Below, in pieces: positions 54,120 through 64,000 of a stretch of 64,000 nt of DNA; positions within the stretch are counted from its first letter, which is position 1, and each line of letters starts with the position of its first letter. Below the pieces are notes generated by a model. The model did not search any database. It was not told the DNA's origin and was given only the letters and a program-made list of their open reading frames with translations. Origin of the DNA: Apoderus coryli (lineage: Eukaryota; Arthropoda; Insecta; Coleoptera; Attelabidae); the NCBI GenBank assembly GCA_911728435.2, contig OU452205.1:15444260-15508259 (forward strand). The letters are read 5' to 3'. Both the position numbers and the translations under genes were made by a program.

Positions 54120-57100
54120 CGTCGGCTTAAGATGCAACTGGCCTAACTCCAAAATAGAAAATTATTCAGGAGAGGCAAAAAACTACGCAGAAGGTGAGAA
54201 CATGATAAAACGAAAATAGTTTTCTCAATAGTTTTATTCAATTATCACTAGATTATAAAAAAATATTGTTTTTGCCAAAAATGCGTTTTATTTATGAAAA
54301 ACTGGGAGTTAGGACGTTTGCGATATACATTATTGTTCTGTCCTAAGGAGATAAGCAACTATTTCTTTCTTGTTTAACTTATATACTACCTAGTATATTT
54401 ATGAGCATATAAACATACAAGAGATACCTATTACTTAATATTAAGTATCAAATAAAGAAAACAACATTCTATGAACATAAACTAAAGAGCAGATTTATAA
54501 ATGTGGTAAATTGTCATAAAACGAATGGAAGTCTTTAGGAAGAGTTGATTTAAGTTCCATCAAATGTTGGAACTTTTCGATTTTTATTGGTATAGGCGTC
54601 TCATACATCGACGGCAACTCTTCTAAATTCCAATTTTGTTTATCCTTTTTTGTTACTCTATAAGGTAAAAGTGTCCATTCATCTGTATGCCTGATTTTAT
54701 AGTAAATGCCTTGTTCATTATATTGAAGTCCTCTGATGTTAGTGACAGTCGGATCACCGGCACATCTGCCAGGACGTATTGAACTGATGTATTGGACTTC
54801 TTTAAAGTTTTTAAAATATGTGTAATCTAAATACTCCACCAAATAGGGTTTTGGATGTATGCGAGCAGTTTTACAAACATTTAAGTAGTCCGCTGGAACA
54901 TTTATAATTCTGTTTTTGAGTTTCCGCTCAATAGTGGAGTGCATTGAATCGCACTCCATTTGCGTATGACCTTTTTCTAAAAATTTTTGCTCAATTGTGA
55001 TTTTACTGTTTTGTGCAACGTTCAAAAGTGCGTTGGAAAGTATTGCGTTTCTGTTCTGTCCTGTACATCCATCACTGTACAAAATAACTTTTTCAAAAGA
55101 ATATTTTTGAGGTATAACGTATCTCTCCAAAAATTTGTAAATAATAGTAGCAAATGTGTTGGCAGTTAGTCCAGCGTGGCCTTCATGCCAGAGATAGCAA
55201 TATCCATCCAAGGATTGAATGTCCATGATCGTAAAGTTATGCACAATTAATTTTGTCTTGTAATAAAGAGCACTAACATTGGATTTGGGACTCAATAGAA
55301 CCGATTGCAGATCCATGGTATAAACTTTAACATCTTTTCTATTTTTATCAATTTCCTTGTTCAATCGCGCTTCGTCTTTTTTTGCCTGATGATCTTGATA
55401 GGTAGCTTCATCAATATTACCAGTTTTGTACCCTACGCATGTGTCACACTCGTCTTTTTTGGGTGAAAAGAGCGCTAAATTGAAATCTTCGAAAGTATTA
55501 TTAAAAGTTGCAATCGATACCGGTTGTGATTCGTTTTTTATGCACCAATCATTTGTATAAAGTCGATATAAGTCCATTTTTGTTTGCCAATTTCTCTCAA
55601 GATACAATTTTTTGGTCGATTTTCGACAATAATGTGATTCTAGTTTCGGTAGTATATTGAAAAAATTTGATAAATGTTTCTTCTGTTCATTTATTTTTGC
55701 AGTCCTGTGTTTATTTTTCTGGGAGAGATTCGTATGTGTGTCGTGAGGGTTATCATCGGTAATATTATCTGGAACATCATCTGAGGTTTTATTCTTTTCG
55801 ATCGCCCAACGTCCGACTGTTCTAGGTGCAACACCAAGTGTGTTACAAAACATCGTTTTACAGACTCGTACTTTTGATGTTGTGTCAAGAAAATAAATAT
55901 AGGAAAATTCTCTTCTAGAATTGTTCTCTGTTTTTCTGTCCCTAGCCCTGGAAATAGTTTTTTTTTCAACCAACGTCCTGATAAATAGTTGTTTTTCGTC
56001 CCATGAAAAATTCCAAAACCTTGTAAAAATATCTGTTCTTTGCTGGTCTGTTATCTCGCTACATTTTATTACCGATCCACCATCTTTGCATTTGCACCTA
56101 GGTTCTAAAGATTTTGATCCTTTTGGAATGTCATAAGTCCATTTTTCTTCTTGCTTCTTTTTACCAAAATATTCTTTTCCTTCTTGTCTTAATATCTTAT
56201 TTTTATTTTTCTTCCATTGCTTTTGATCTACATGACGTCTTTTCTTGCGTGTTCTTACGAGAGTTTCATTTGCATTGATTTGTAGATCTTCTAACCCTTC
56301 ATTTTCTTTTCTTGAAATGTTCTCATTTTCGCTTAGTTCATAACATGTTTTATCAGATGGTTCAGGTGCACCAAGTACTACGGAAATAGAGTTTTCACAT
56401 TTTTCGCCAGATATTGGTTCTGGAGCAAGATCCTGCTGATGCTCAGGTATAATTTCATTTCCATCTTCAGGCAAATTTGAACACACAAAATTCAAGTTAG
56501 CAACTTCTTGTTCAGCTAGGTTAATTAATTCTTCGTCAGTAATTAAAATGTCATCAGTTATTATGTCGTTGTGGTCATTAGGTATTGACATCATTTGATC
56601 TACTATATTGCTGCTATCAACAAATAATGTAGAAAGTTCTTCATTTTGAGTAGAATTTGCGTTAACGGTTAACACATTGTCTATGTATGTATCATTTTCT
56701 ATATTGGCTTTTTCTGGAATATTTATTCCAGCCATTGAAACCATTTTATATCCACGCGATTGTCGATCCATTCTGAATAAAGAAAAGAAAAAGGACTATT
56801 AAGTAGTTGTCTTTAATTACTAACAACCCTAAAAATTGAAGTTTGGGTCAATATTGGAATCGTTTTTTTAGTTAGTTGTTGCAAGGTACATTTTCCAAAG
56901 AGAATTTTATTGTGCTGTTAAATTTGTATGTATACTATTAGTAAGAAATTTACAAAGTGCACGAAAAATAAAAAACAGAATGGCCTATCTCCCGGTAAAT
57001 AAACACGAAAATGGCCTAACTCCAACACGATATTTTAAGATCACATTTTATATTTGAAAAGACAAAATCTAGACAATTAACTTTATACTTTGATTATTTA

Positions 57101-57413
57101 TCTCTTGGAAATACTACTTGTTTAAAATATATATAGTTACTTACCTTAAATATCTGTTTTTGCACTTTAAATTACGGATATGAATATTTCACTCCTTACA
57201 ATCATACAAACACCTGGAGTTAGGGCAATCGCGTATTGTTTCAGAATAGGTAGGAGGTAGGCTAGTTTCGACTCGTGTTTTCTGGCGGCAATTTTGACAT
57301 TCCGGTTGTTAGGGCAATTTCAGTCGATGCGGTGAATTTTTATGAACACTACCAACATAAAACCTCATTTTGACGTAAAAGTGGAGTTAGGCCAGTTGCA
57401 TCTTAAGCCGACG
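54120..57413 (-). mobile_element. 3.3-kb DNA transposon with ATAT duplication, possibly Sola-like
   Basis: CGTCGGCTTAAGATGCAACT (54120) continues GGCCTAACTCC and is mirrored exactly ending GCCGACG at 57413, about 31 bases. ATAT lies on both sides (54116-54119, 57414-57417). Further copies of the GGCCTAACTCCA word occur subterminally (57013, inverted CTGGGAGTTAGGAC near 54302, 57212). 4-bp duplications are known for Sola elements; assignment to that group is only a suggestion. Confidence 0.85.
54495..56771 (-). CDS. 758-aa putative transposase, uncharacterised repeat family
   Basis: An intact frame from MDRQSRGYKMVSMAGINIPE. Features in order: an acidic N-terminus (residues 40-130), a basic region (TRKKRRHVDQKQWKKNKNK, about 175), a cysteine-containing block (EPRCKCKDGGSVIKC, about 225), a helix-turn-helix-like segment (FCNTLGVAPRTVGRWAIEK, about 318), a zinc pair (KKDECDTCVGYKTG, about 455) and a core with VYTMDLQSVLL (D), KVILYSDGCTGQNRNAILSN (D) and EKGHTQMECDSMHSTIERKL (acidic). 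This D...D...D/E spacing suits an RNase H-like transposase. I recall the family as a frequent uncharacterised protein in insects and other animals. It is the only gene in its element; TIRs match fully, so it may be active. Confidence 0.85.
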   Translation of the reverse strand: MDRQSRGYKMVSMAGINIPEKANIENDTYIDNVLTVNANSTQNEELSTLFVDSSNIVDQMMSIPNDHNDIITDDILITDEELINLAEQEVANLNFVCSNLPEDGNEIIPEHQQDLAPEPISGEKCENSISVVLGAPEPSDKTCYELSENENISRKENEGLEDLQINANETLVRTRKKRRHVDQKQWKKNKNKILRQEGKEYFGKKKQEEKWTYDIPKGSKSLEPRCKCKDGGSVIKCSEITDQQRTDIFTRFWNFSWDEKQLFIRTLVEKKTISRARDRKTENNSRREFSYIYFLDTTSKVRVCKTMFCNTLGVAPRTVGRWAIEKNKTSDDVPDNITDDNPHDTHTNLSQKNKHRTAKINEQKKHLSNFFNILPKLESHYCRKSTKKLYLERNWQTKMDLYRLYTNDWCIKNESQPVSIATFNNTFEDFNLALFSPKKDECDTCVGYKTGNIDEATYQDHQAKKDEARLNKEIDKNRKDVKVYTMDLQSVLLSPKSNVSALYYKTKLIVHNFTIMDIQSLDGYCYLWHEGHAGLTANTFATIIYKFLERYVIPQKYSFEKVILYSDGCTGQNRNAILSNALLNVAQNSKITIEQKFLEKGHTQMECDSMHSTIERKLKNRIINVPADYLNVCKTARIHPKPYLVEYLDYTYFKNFKEVQYISSIRPGRCAGDPTVTNIRGLQYNEQGIYYKIRHTDEWTLLPYRVTKKDKQNWNLEELPSMYETPIPIKIEKFQHLMELKSTLPKDFHSFYDNLPHL

Positions 57414-58313
57414 ATATCTATAAGAAAACCTCATAGTGATTAATAGATAATTAATTTCATCACCATCAAATACAGGGTGGTCTACATGAAATTAACAGGT
57501 TCAATTAAAAATTCGCATAATATTATGAATATGTGCATTTTCCACGAAAACGTCAAGAGTTATCCATAGGAAAGTATTATAATATTTGACAGAGAATTAC
57601 TTTGTGCATCTAATTTTTACCTCATATACAGGGTGTTCCATTTGAAATAAACAAGTTATTTAGAATTAAACTTTACGTTCATATAAGTTATATTATTGGA
57701 CACCCTGTATTTAGTATTGGGGATTTTTTATATTTGGCGTAACAAGTGATGAGATATTCATCAGGTGTGAATTTTTTCATTCAAATTATGTCTATATTTT
57801 TATTAAAACATAAATATTTAAAAAACTGTCAGGTTTAGGTGAGATGGGCTTTAATGAAATTTAGGTTTATTTTGAACGGGAAATTGATTCATGCCCTGTA
57901 TATGAATCAATTTTTTATACTTGGCGTAACAAGTGATGAGTGGGTATATTTATCAGGCTAGACTGGCTTAAAAAGAACAAACAAATAGGTGTGAATTTTT
58001 TCATTCAAATTATGTCTATATTTTTATAAAAATTAAAACATTTAAAAAACTGTCAGGTTTAGGTGACATGTACTTAAATGAAAGTTATGTTTATTTTGAA
58101 CGGGGAATCTAAAAATATATTCATATACAGGTTATTCCATTTAAAAAAACACAACTATGGTTAATTTCTCATATTTGGGACACCCTGTATAGACTCACAA
58201 TATTTTTAAAATGTAGCCATAAATCATTTTTATCGAACCCATGAATAAAACTTCAAGGAAATTAAATAGTTTAACCACAGTATTCCGTGTCGTATGGCGT
58301 GAATAACCCTGTA

Positions 58314-59040
58314 TATACGTTCCAACTACCTAACTGGTGAAATTTTAAACACTATTTAAACCCCTACCAAGGGTATCTTATAATTTTATAATAACTACCA
58401 GTCGGGAGTTCTTGTATTCTCTCTATAGATCATAAAAAATCGGTTGTGTCACCCTAAAACTTTCCTGACTAGTTATAATATAATCAAAAATATATGACCT
58501 GCGTAACGAAACAGAATTTTAATAATTATTATAATTGTATTATTTCCAATAAACTAACGTAACAAACTACTACTACTTTATCCCTTCTTGTATTTATCCT
58601 TTAACAGTAGGTATACCTACATAATATTACCATAGATGTTTATGTATTCTCTGATATTACTGTACCTGGCTAACGTTAATAATCCCTACTCCTAGTACAT
58701 ACGCATATACATAATATACTATACCACATACAACTAAATATTAATAATATAAGTACGACAAAACCATTAGATTTTTGTGTCACTGTGTATAAACAGCGCC
58801 ATCTCTTCAATGCTGTCCCAACTACTAATTACTTGTTTGTTGGCTACAGTTATAAAAAAAATATAAGAAAATGGCGGATATTTGAAGAGAAATATGAGGG
58901 TTTTTTTTATATATGGATATTGTCTAATACAGAAAGTTTTCACGAACAATTTTAATTACAAGTGATTGTTAAATATATAAATTAGGTAATAAAGTAATAT
59001 TATCATTATTAAATATTAGAATCATAGCACAAAATGAGGA
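58314..59040. other. unassigned DNA
   Basis: No coding or repeat pattern recognised between the foldback end and the tandem repeats. Confidence 0.35.
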
Positions 59041-59550
59041 AAAAGTTGCTGACTTTGAACTCAATTTATTAAGTAATTATTTATTGTTGTAGCCTCAAAA
59101 TACCTTATTACCTAATCCAAACCTTAATCTTTAAGACCCTATTAAAATTTTTGCTACCAGATACGTATTAGTGGAGATTTCCATCCACAAAAATATATCT
59201 GTAAATTTGAAAAAATTACCCATGTTTGAACTCAATTTATGAGTTAACTATTTAATATTTCCGCTTGAAAATACTTCATTACCTAATCCCATCTTTGGTC
59301 TTTAAAACCCTATGAAAATTTTTGCTAGCAGATACGTCTTAGTGGCGTCTACCATGCGCAAAATTATGCCTGCAAAGCGAAATATGATGATTTTCTAACT
59401 CTGTTTTTGAACTAACTATCCAATATTTCAACTTCAAAATACTTCAATACCTAATCCCATCTTTACTCTTTAACTCCCTATCAAAATTTTTGCTATCAGA
59501 TACGTATTAGTGGAGTCTACCATGCGCAAAAATAGGTCTGCAAACGATTT
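59041..59550 (+). repeat. three diverged tandem units of about 175 bases
   Basis: Each unit has TTGAACTCAATTTAT-like start (59054, 59226, 59407), TACCTAATCC (about 59109, 59280, 59449), CCCTATNAAAATTTTTGCTA and CAGATACGTNTTAGTGG. The units differ from one another at many positions, so this is an old short array, perhaps a satellite fragment. Confidence 0.85.
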
Positions 59551-60420
59551 TATTCAAACGCCCCTCTTAAAATATATTTCGATTTTCTTGGTGGCTGTTA
59601 ACAGCAAAAACATGTCTGAAATGCTATTTGGTTCTTTTTTAACTCTATAATATAATGTGACTGCCACCCCATAAATTCGTTCGCATAACTTTTAAGCTTT
59701 GATTTTATTTGTATGAAAGTTTGTCGGATATGGAAATTTGTTTTTTTCTTGGCGTTCACCACCAACATCAAATAAATTAAATATTCCAAATTTATTTGCT
59801 ACGAAATTCTGCATTTTTATAGTTAAAGCTTTTTGTAGTTAGGAAATTTGTTTTAATATATAGCTCTTACAGGAGCAGAAATGTTATTACTGAAATGTCA
59901 GAGACTATCACAACTAATGTTTCAAAAATACTTGAATGATTTTAAAATTTATTATACGGAAATTCCAAAATAAAGTGACAGCTAAATTAGAACACCTAGT
60001 CGCGTATTTACCGACGATAAATTAGTAGTCGCCGCAATTACTTAACACATACATAACTGTATAGGGTAAAGTTGAAAGACATGCCCGAAAAGAAGAAATG
60101 GCCATCCCTTATAACTCCTAAAAAATACATTTGCCATCGTGTCGCTAGCTGAGATGGGTGCAAATTTTATATCCTAATATTTTCACCAGTAATTTACCCC
60201 TGTACACATTGCATTGTTTTAATCACTTATGTTTATGGTAGTAAAATCTGGTCGTAGTCGACCGTGTAGTGGATGTCTGATGTGCCTAAAGCCTAAAGGT
60301 TTCACTTTCTAGGATTTATACGAACTAAGAAATAATATAACAACGTTGTAGTTTTAGTAGATTTTTAAAAAAAAATTTACAATTACATATTTAATTAAAT
60401 TTTAATAATTCAAATATTTT
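59551..60420. other. unassigned DNA
   Basis: No genes or repeats recognised; the short minus frame at 59598-59789 looks like chance. Confidence 0.35.
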
Positions 60421-60640
60421 TTCCATAGAGTGACTTCGATAGAAATTTAATAGAATATTGTATGTCTTAGCGTTGTGTTTGTTCGATTGTTGACATGCCA
60501 CTGATGATGGGACTGGTCTAGTCCCGAAACATGTATGGCCGATAGTTTCTATTAAATTTATTTTGTGGAGATTCGACCTTCATTTAAACACTAAAATTGC
60601 AACTCCACTTAAGAATGGACTATTTTTTCAAATTCAAAAA
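60421..60640 (+). repeat. hammerhead repeat family member, plus orientation
   Basis: Matches 48424-48595 in reverse across about 170 bases, and beyond that its 3' side (CAACTCCACTTAAGAATGGA, 60600) matches 39270. AAATTTAATAGAA at 60443 can pair with TTCTATTAAATTT at 60547, prolonging stem I of the ribozyme. Confidence 0.85.
60497..60539 (+). ncRNA. hammerhead ribozyme motif, plus strand
   Basis: GCCA (60497), CTGATGA (60501-60507), one extra T, stem II GGGACT-ggtct-AGTCCC (60509-60525), GAA (60526-60528), self-complementary ACATGT (60529-60534), A17 at 60535 giving a GUA cleavage triplet, TGGC (60536-60539) closing stem I with GCCA. Complete apart from the inserted U next to helix II; activity uncertain. 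Confidence 0.75.
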
Positions 60641-62009
60641 TTAAATATACTTGTTGTGAAATTGGTTTAAATTTATTTCGTATATATTTTCTCTATCACT
60701 CTTTTTTAACGCTGGTAATAATTTTTTCTTTTTTCGATGTATTTTGTCTATTTTGATGTGATAATTTAAATAAAAAAATCCTCAAATTTCATTAAAGGAA
60801 TATGGGCTTTGTTAAAAAAATTATAAATTCAGTGGGACATGGAAAGGAAATGTTTTATTTTGTAGTTTTGTTGTGAAATCAGGAAAAAGTTAAAACTACT
60901 AAAACAAATTAATTTAAAAAATACTACAGGTATATTGCTGTATTACGTTCCCTATTTCGTTGTCATGTTTTTCGCTCTAATTTTACAATATTTCGACAAC
61001 AGTTTGTTGTTTTCTTCAGGTTAGTATTTTTAGACTACCTGTGTTCGACGACTCGGTGCAATTTCAACGTATAAACCTTGTGGCATATTTCCACCCACGT
61101 CGCTCAATTTGTTTGATTTTCCTTCCTTTTTTGAACCTTTTCTTATTTAACTTCACCCCAAGAAATCGAAAATGCACAGAAACAGTTCTATCAAAGCATA
61201 ATCTCATCAGTATGGCCAGATCAATGTGAAGCAGAGTATTTTACAGCACACTGAGAACATTGCTTCATGGGCATTAGCTTTTCTGGTGGCCAAACTTTGA
61301 CTTCCGTTGCTATAGACAACATAACTTAAAAAGAAGAACATTTGAAACCCGTCGGAAACATGTCAGCGTTGCAACCTCCTTGGTTCGTTGCAAAGTGCCG
61401 AAAATTCCCTAGGAACATTACTTCGTCTACCCTTAACATTTTATTACTATGATGATGAATTGTAGTTTTTGAGGCTCAAATCTTGATTTCTGTTGTTTGA
61501 AGACAAAATATGCTGTTAGTATGGGTGTGGTAAAGAAAAATATACTGAACTGGCGGTGATAACTGAGAACTACAACTGTATTTTCTAAGACAGAACCTAA
61601 AGGTCAACGTTATATTGTTGACGATATGATACCTGTCGCAAACCATTCAAAAGGTACAGAGTATTTCCACTTTCACCTGGTATATGAATTTAGGAATTGA
61701 TATTTCCTTCATTGGACAAAGCATGTAAAAAAATGAATGAGTACATTTCGGACTCCCTGAAAAATATTTTTGATACTCCAATAACCGCCAAATGCAAAGA
61801 AGAGAGTAAAATTAACAAAAAAATTTCCAAACATTCCATATTATTCCTAAAAAATAAAACATAGTTTCGATTAAAAAAAAAATGTTTGCTTCATTACTGA
61901 AAAACGGTTAGTAAGAAAATAAACTATGCTGGATGTTATAGGAAAAAATTGTAGGAACATTTGTAAACCTCTTATATAAGTTAAAAGTGAACTTCAAAAT
62001 GTGATAGTT
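60641..62009. other. unassigned DNA upstream of BEL fragment
   Basis: Some of it may be degraded BEL/Pao sequence, but no motif could be fixed before about 62010. The frame at 61041-61229 is not recognised. Confidence 0.35.
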
Positions 62010-63240
62010 TTCAATTTCACCCTATTAAAACTGTAATTGACTTTAGTACTCGGTGTGAACAGTCTATCGAAGAAGAATAAAAAATTGTACTTGCCAATAC
62101 AGCTAACCGAAAAATACTCTTCTCTATCGAGAATTCTTTTTCATTTGTCCAAAATTAATAATTATTTAAGACGTAATCAACCGTCACTTAAAGCTTTTAG
62201 AAAACTAAGTCCCTTTATTGATGATGAAGATTTTTTAAGAGTTCGTGGTCGCTTAAGACACTAATTTAATTTACGATAAAAAATATATTGTTCTTTTGCC
62301 GAGAAAATCTAGATTAACCTTTATAGTTATGCATTATCATACCTAGTGACTTCATTCAGGTACTCAAACGGATCGGATCGCTATTTACTGAGTCAAAAAT
62401 TTTGGATTCTCTCTGCCGAAAAGACTATTTTTAGTGCTATAACATCCAACCTCTCCTCAACCCCCCATGGCTAACCTACCTCAAGTTCGCTACTAAAAAT
62501 CTTTTTATGTACTGCGGTAGATTACGAAGAACCTATTTCGTGACGCTCGGAAAAGCTCGTGGAGTGAAATCACACAAGCCTTACATACGTGTATTCGTTT
62601 GTTTCGCCGCACTAAAGCCGCCGCACTTGCTTCAGACCTCACAACAGAAGTTTTCCTGGTCACATTGCGACGGTTCATTGCTCGTCGAGATCGGATCTCC
62701 CAACTGTATAGTAATTGTGGAACTAATTTTGTTGGCGCATATAAGCAACTGAATGACTTAATGTCTCAGGTCTGTGCCACTGAGAGAATTGAGTTTAAAT
62801 TAAATATACCCGGTGGGCCTCACCTCGGAGGACTTTGGAAAGCCGGAATTAAATCCCTTAAAACTTACTTAAGACGCATAGCTGGTGAGCAGGTACTCAC
62901 TTACGAGGGATTTTTCACTTGTTTAGTGCAAATTAAAACACTTTTAAAGCGCTTTGGCCAGTTAGCTATGATTCTAATTATTTTGGCGCTCTTTCTCCTG
63001 GGCATTTTCTTACCCTGGAACCTATTTCAACCCGATCCTCACTTTACAAACATAAAAGTGTATCGTCTTACTAGATGGCAGCGCACACAACGTTTACACC
63101 AGGATTTTTGAACTCGTTGGCGAAACGAGTATCTACATACTTTAACTAGTTCCGGAAACTATGGTTCCTATAAAAATTAATTCTACTTCGCCTGCTAAAT
63201 GGCGTTTAGGTCGGGATGATAATGTTTATCCTGGTGGTGT
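62010..63240 (+). pseudogene. BEL/Pao integrase region, broken
   Basis: 62037-62264 has LKAFRKLSPFIDDEDFLRVR then GRLRH, the BEL linker before integrase. Then, in shifted frames, KHPILL-like and HYH...SG...Q zinc residues. 62507-62752 YFVTLGKARGVKSHKPYIRV, 62599-63111 DLTTEVFLVTLRRFIARRDR, LYSNCGTNFVGAYKQLNDLM (catalytic D) and NIPGGPHLGGLWKAGIKSLK (catalytic E should lie at A/E in LWEAGIKS; here it is A). TYEGFFTCLVQIKTLL and KVYRLTRWQRTQRLHQDF follow, and AKWRLGRDDNVYPGG ends it. Inactive; loss of the catalytic glutamate plus frameshifts. Confidence 0.9.
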
Positions 63241-63655
63241 AACTTTTCTGCCGGAACGTGTGGTAATTGTCCTGTTGGTTTGGCTGTTCGTCGACTTGGT
63301 CCTGATCTTCGTCATTATGGATCTCTTGATCTACGTCATAGCTTACTATAAATGCAGATTTGAGTCGGTCGATTGAGTGTCCCTTCCAGTCGTTTATTTG
63401 TATGTCGAAATATTCGGCAGGAAGGCGGATCTTAGTCTTGCATGCTGCTATAATTGCTTTTAAATCATCCCTATATGCTGTTCAGATTCCCAATAAAACG
63501 ACTGGGAACGTCAGACTCAATTTGCACTATCGTGACATTTTATAGCAGTCCTAAGGTGACAATGAAATCGTTCGATCATGTTGTTTGCTGCGGGATTATA
63601 GGCTGTCGTTCGAATTCATTCGTGTCAATATGAACATGCTGGAAACGTCTGGAAA
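63241..63655 (-). pseudogene. gypsy-type integrase C-terminal fragment, minus strand
   Basis: On the minus strand about 63625-63560 reads IRTTAYNPAANNMIERFHCH then LRTA, the catalytic-glutamate motif of gypsy integrase. It is followed at 63476-63250 by TAYRDDLKAIIAACKTKIRL, PAEYF and a hydrophilic tail. This matches LLGIRTAxxxDLKAxxAELVYGxxLRLPGEFF of gypsy elements. It abuts the BEL fragment in opposite orientation near 63240. Confidence 0.75.
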
Positions 63656-63745
63656 AAGTTCTGAACTAGCCGGGTACTTCAAATATGTCAGTAATTTTGC
63701 ATATTTGAAGCGATGTATTGCTTAGCCCATTTCCTGACGTCACAA

Positions 63746-63805
63746 CCCAACCCTAACACAACCCAACCCTAACCCAACCCAACCCTAACCCAATCCAACC
63801 AAACT
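63746..63805 (-). repeat. short CCCAACCCTAA minisatellite
   Basis: Irregular repeats of AACCCAACCCTAAC over about 60 bases. The CCCTAA/CCTAA words recall arthropod telomere-type repeats, but the period is mixed and short, so this is more likely a simple repeat. Confidence 0.7.
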
Positions 63806-63846
63806 CAAGAGAACAACCCAAACCATTTAATAATAACAGTAATAGT

Positions 63847-64000
63847 AGGTATGTATGTATGTATGTATGTATGTATGTATGTATGTATGTATGTATGTAT
63901 GTATGTATGTATGTATGTATGTATGTATGTATGTATGTATGTATGTATGTATGTATGTATGTATGTATGTATGTATGTATGTATGTATGTATGTATGTAT
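63847..64000 (+). repeat. (TATG)n microsatellite to window end
   Basis: An uninterrupted tetranucleotide tract, about 38 units, continuing past the end of the window. Confidence 0.98.

Larger units (their letters stand above)
52737..58311. mobile_element. composite foldback element split by two insertions
   Basis: The left arm 52737-53325 and right arm 57414-58311 are inverted relatives (GGTGGTCTACATGAAA at 57475 mirrors TTTCATGTAGACCACC at 53249; TATAGATATGTATA blocks meet at the centre). The right end GAATAACCCTG plus TA is the same as in 50010-51270. The right arm contains an extra tandem duplication of about 187 bases (57735-58090). The centre is occupied by a small mariner-like unit (53327-54102) and the 758-aa transposon (54120-57413). 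Confidence 0.7.

Noticed and set aside
63161..63376. Plus-strand hydrophobic frame that looks like a membrane protein
   Set aside because: The first part is the BEL polyprotein end; the hydrophobic part is the antisense of the acidic gypsy integrase tail read on the minus strand.
1..64000. CRISPR array, operon or bacterial origin of replication
   Set aside because: No spaced short repeats, no operon-like gene packing; introns, Penelope, BEL and MULE sequences mark an animal genome.

Overview
The window is AT-rich, intron-poor DNA packed with decayed and nested transposable elements. It looks like the repeat fraction of an insect genome. The evidence is the element mix: Penelope, BEL/Pao, gypsy, several non-LTR retrotransposon fragments, piggyBac, MULE, hAT, Tc1/mariner, pogo and P/THAP-like elements, plus two repeat-protein families widespread in arthropods. 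The only exon that looks like a host gene is one of a metabotropic-glutamate-receptor-like protein at 5772-5921 (minus). I could not place the species or order.

Layout. 1-2760: a broken Penelope-like element (RT plus GIY-YIG) with inverted 26-bp ends. 3226-5270: a decayed non-LTR element. 5772-5921: the host exon. 7.5-22.7 kb: non-LTR fragments, a three-copy MITE family, two copies of an LTR-like dispersed repeat, a foldback element (12840-13769) and a complete but dead Tc1-like element (15282-16902). 22739-25344: a TIR element of unknown class with small coding remnants. 25373-26605: a dead hAT element.

29.2-44.1 kb is a Russian-doll locus. A MULE transposase gene is split by a gypsy-type LTR retrotransposon (30071-43558). 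The gypsy element is itself split by four later insertions: (a) 31368-33779, an unclassified DNA transposon with an intact 566-codon gene and a TAA duplication; (b) 34333-37120, a pogo-family element with an apparently intact two-exon, 602-aa transposase and a TA duplication; (c) the 3' tail of a non-LTR element at 37474-37600; (d) 38518-42085, a P-like element with 31-bp terminal repeats and a THAP-encoding exon. 46.0-49.65 kb: a piggyBac gene split by a second P-like/THAP element (47322-49270, 8-bp duplication). 50.0-58.3 kb: foldback elements with CAGGGT ends. One is interrupted by a 3.3-kb transposon with an intact 758-codon gene and an ATAT duplication. 62.0-63.7 kb: BEL/Pao and gypsy integrase fragments. 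The window ends in a tetranucleotide microsatellite.

The most striking find is a set of self-cleaving (hammerhead) ribozyme motifs. At 50477-50580 there is a complete type-I hammerhead with all core residues, a long stem I and a self-complementary stem III. It lies inside a ~315-bp segment flanked by perfect 22-bp direct repeats, the signature of a small ribozyme-bearing retroposon. Near-complete relatives of a second hammerhead family sit at 48476-48518 (minus), 60497-60539 (plus) and in both arms of an inverted repeat at 38918-39193. Half-motifs sit in the arms of another inverted repeat (19394-19632). All statements on function are from reading the sequence; nothing was searched or computed.
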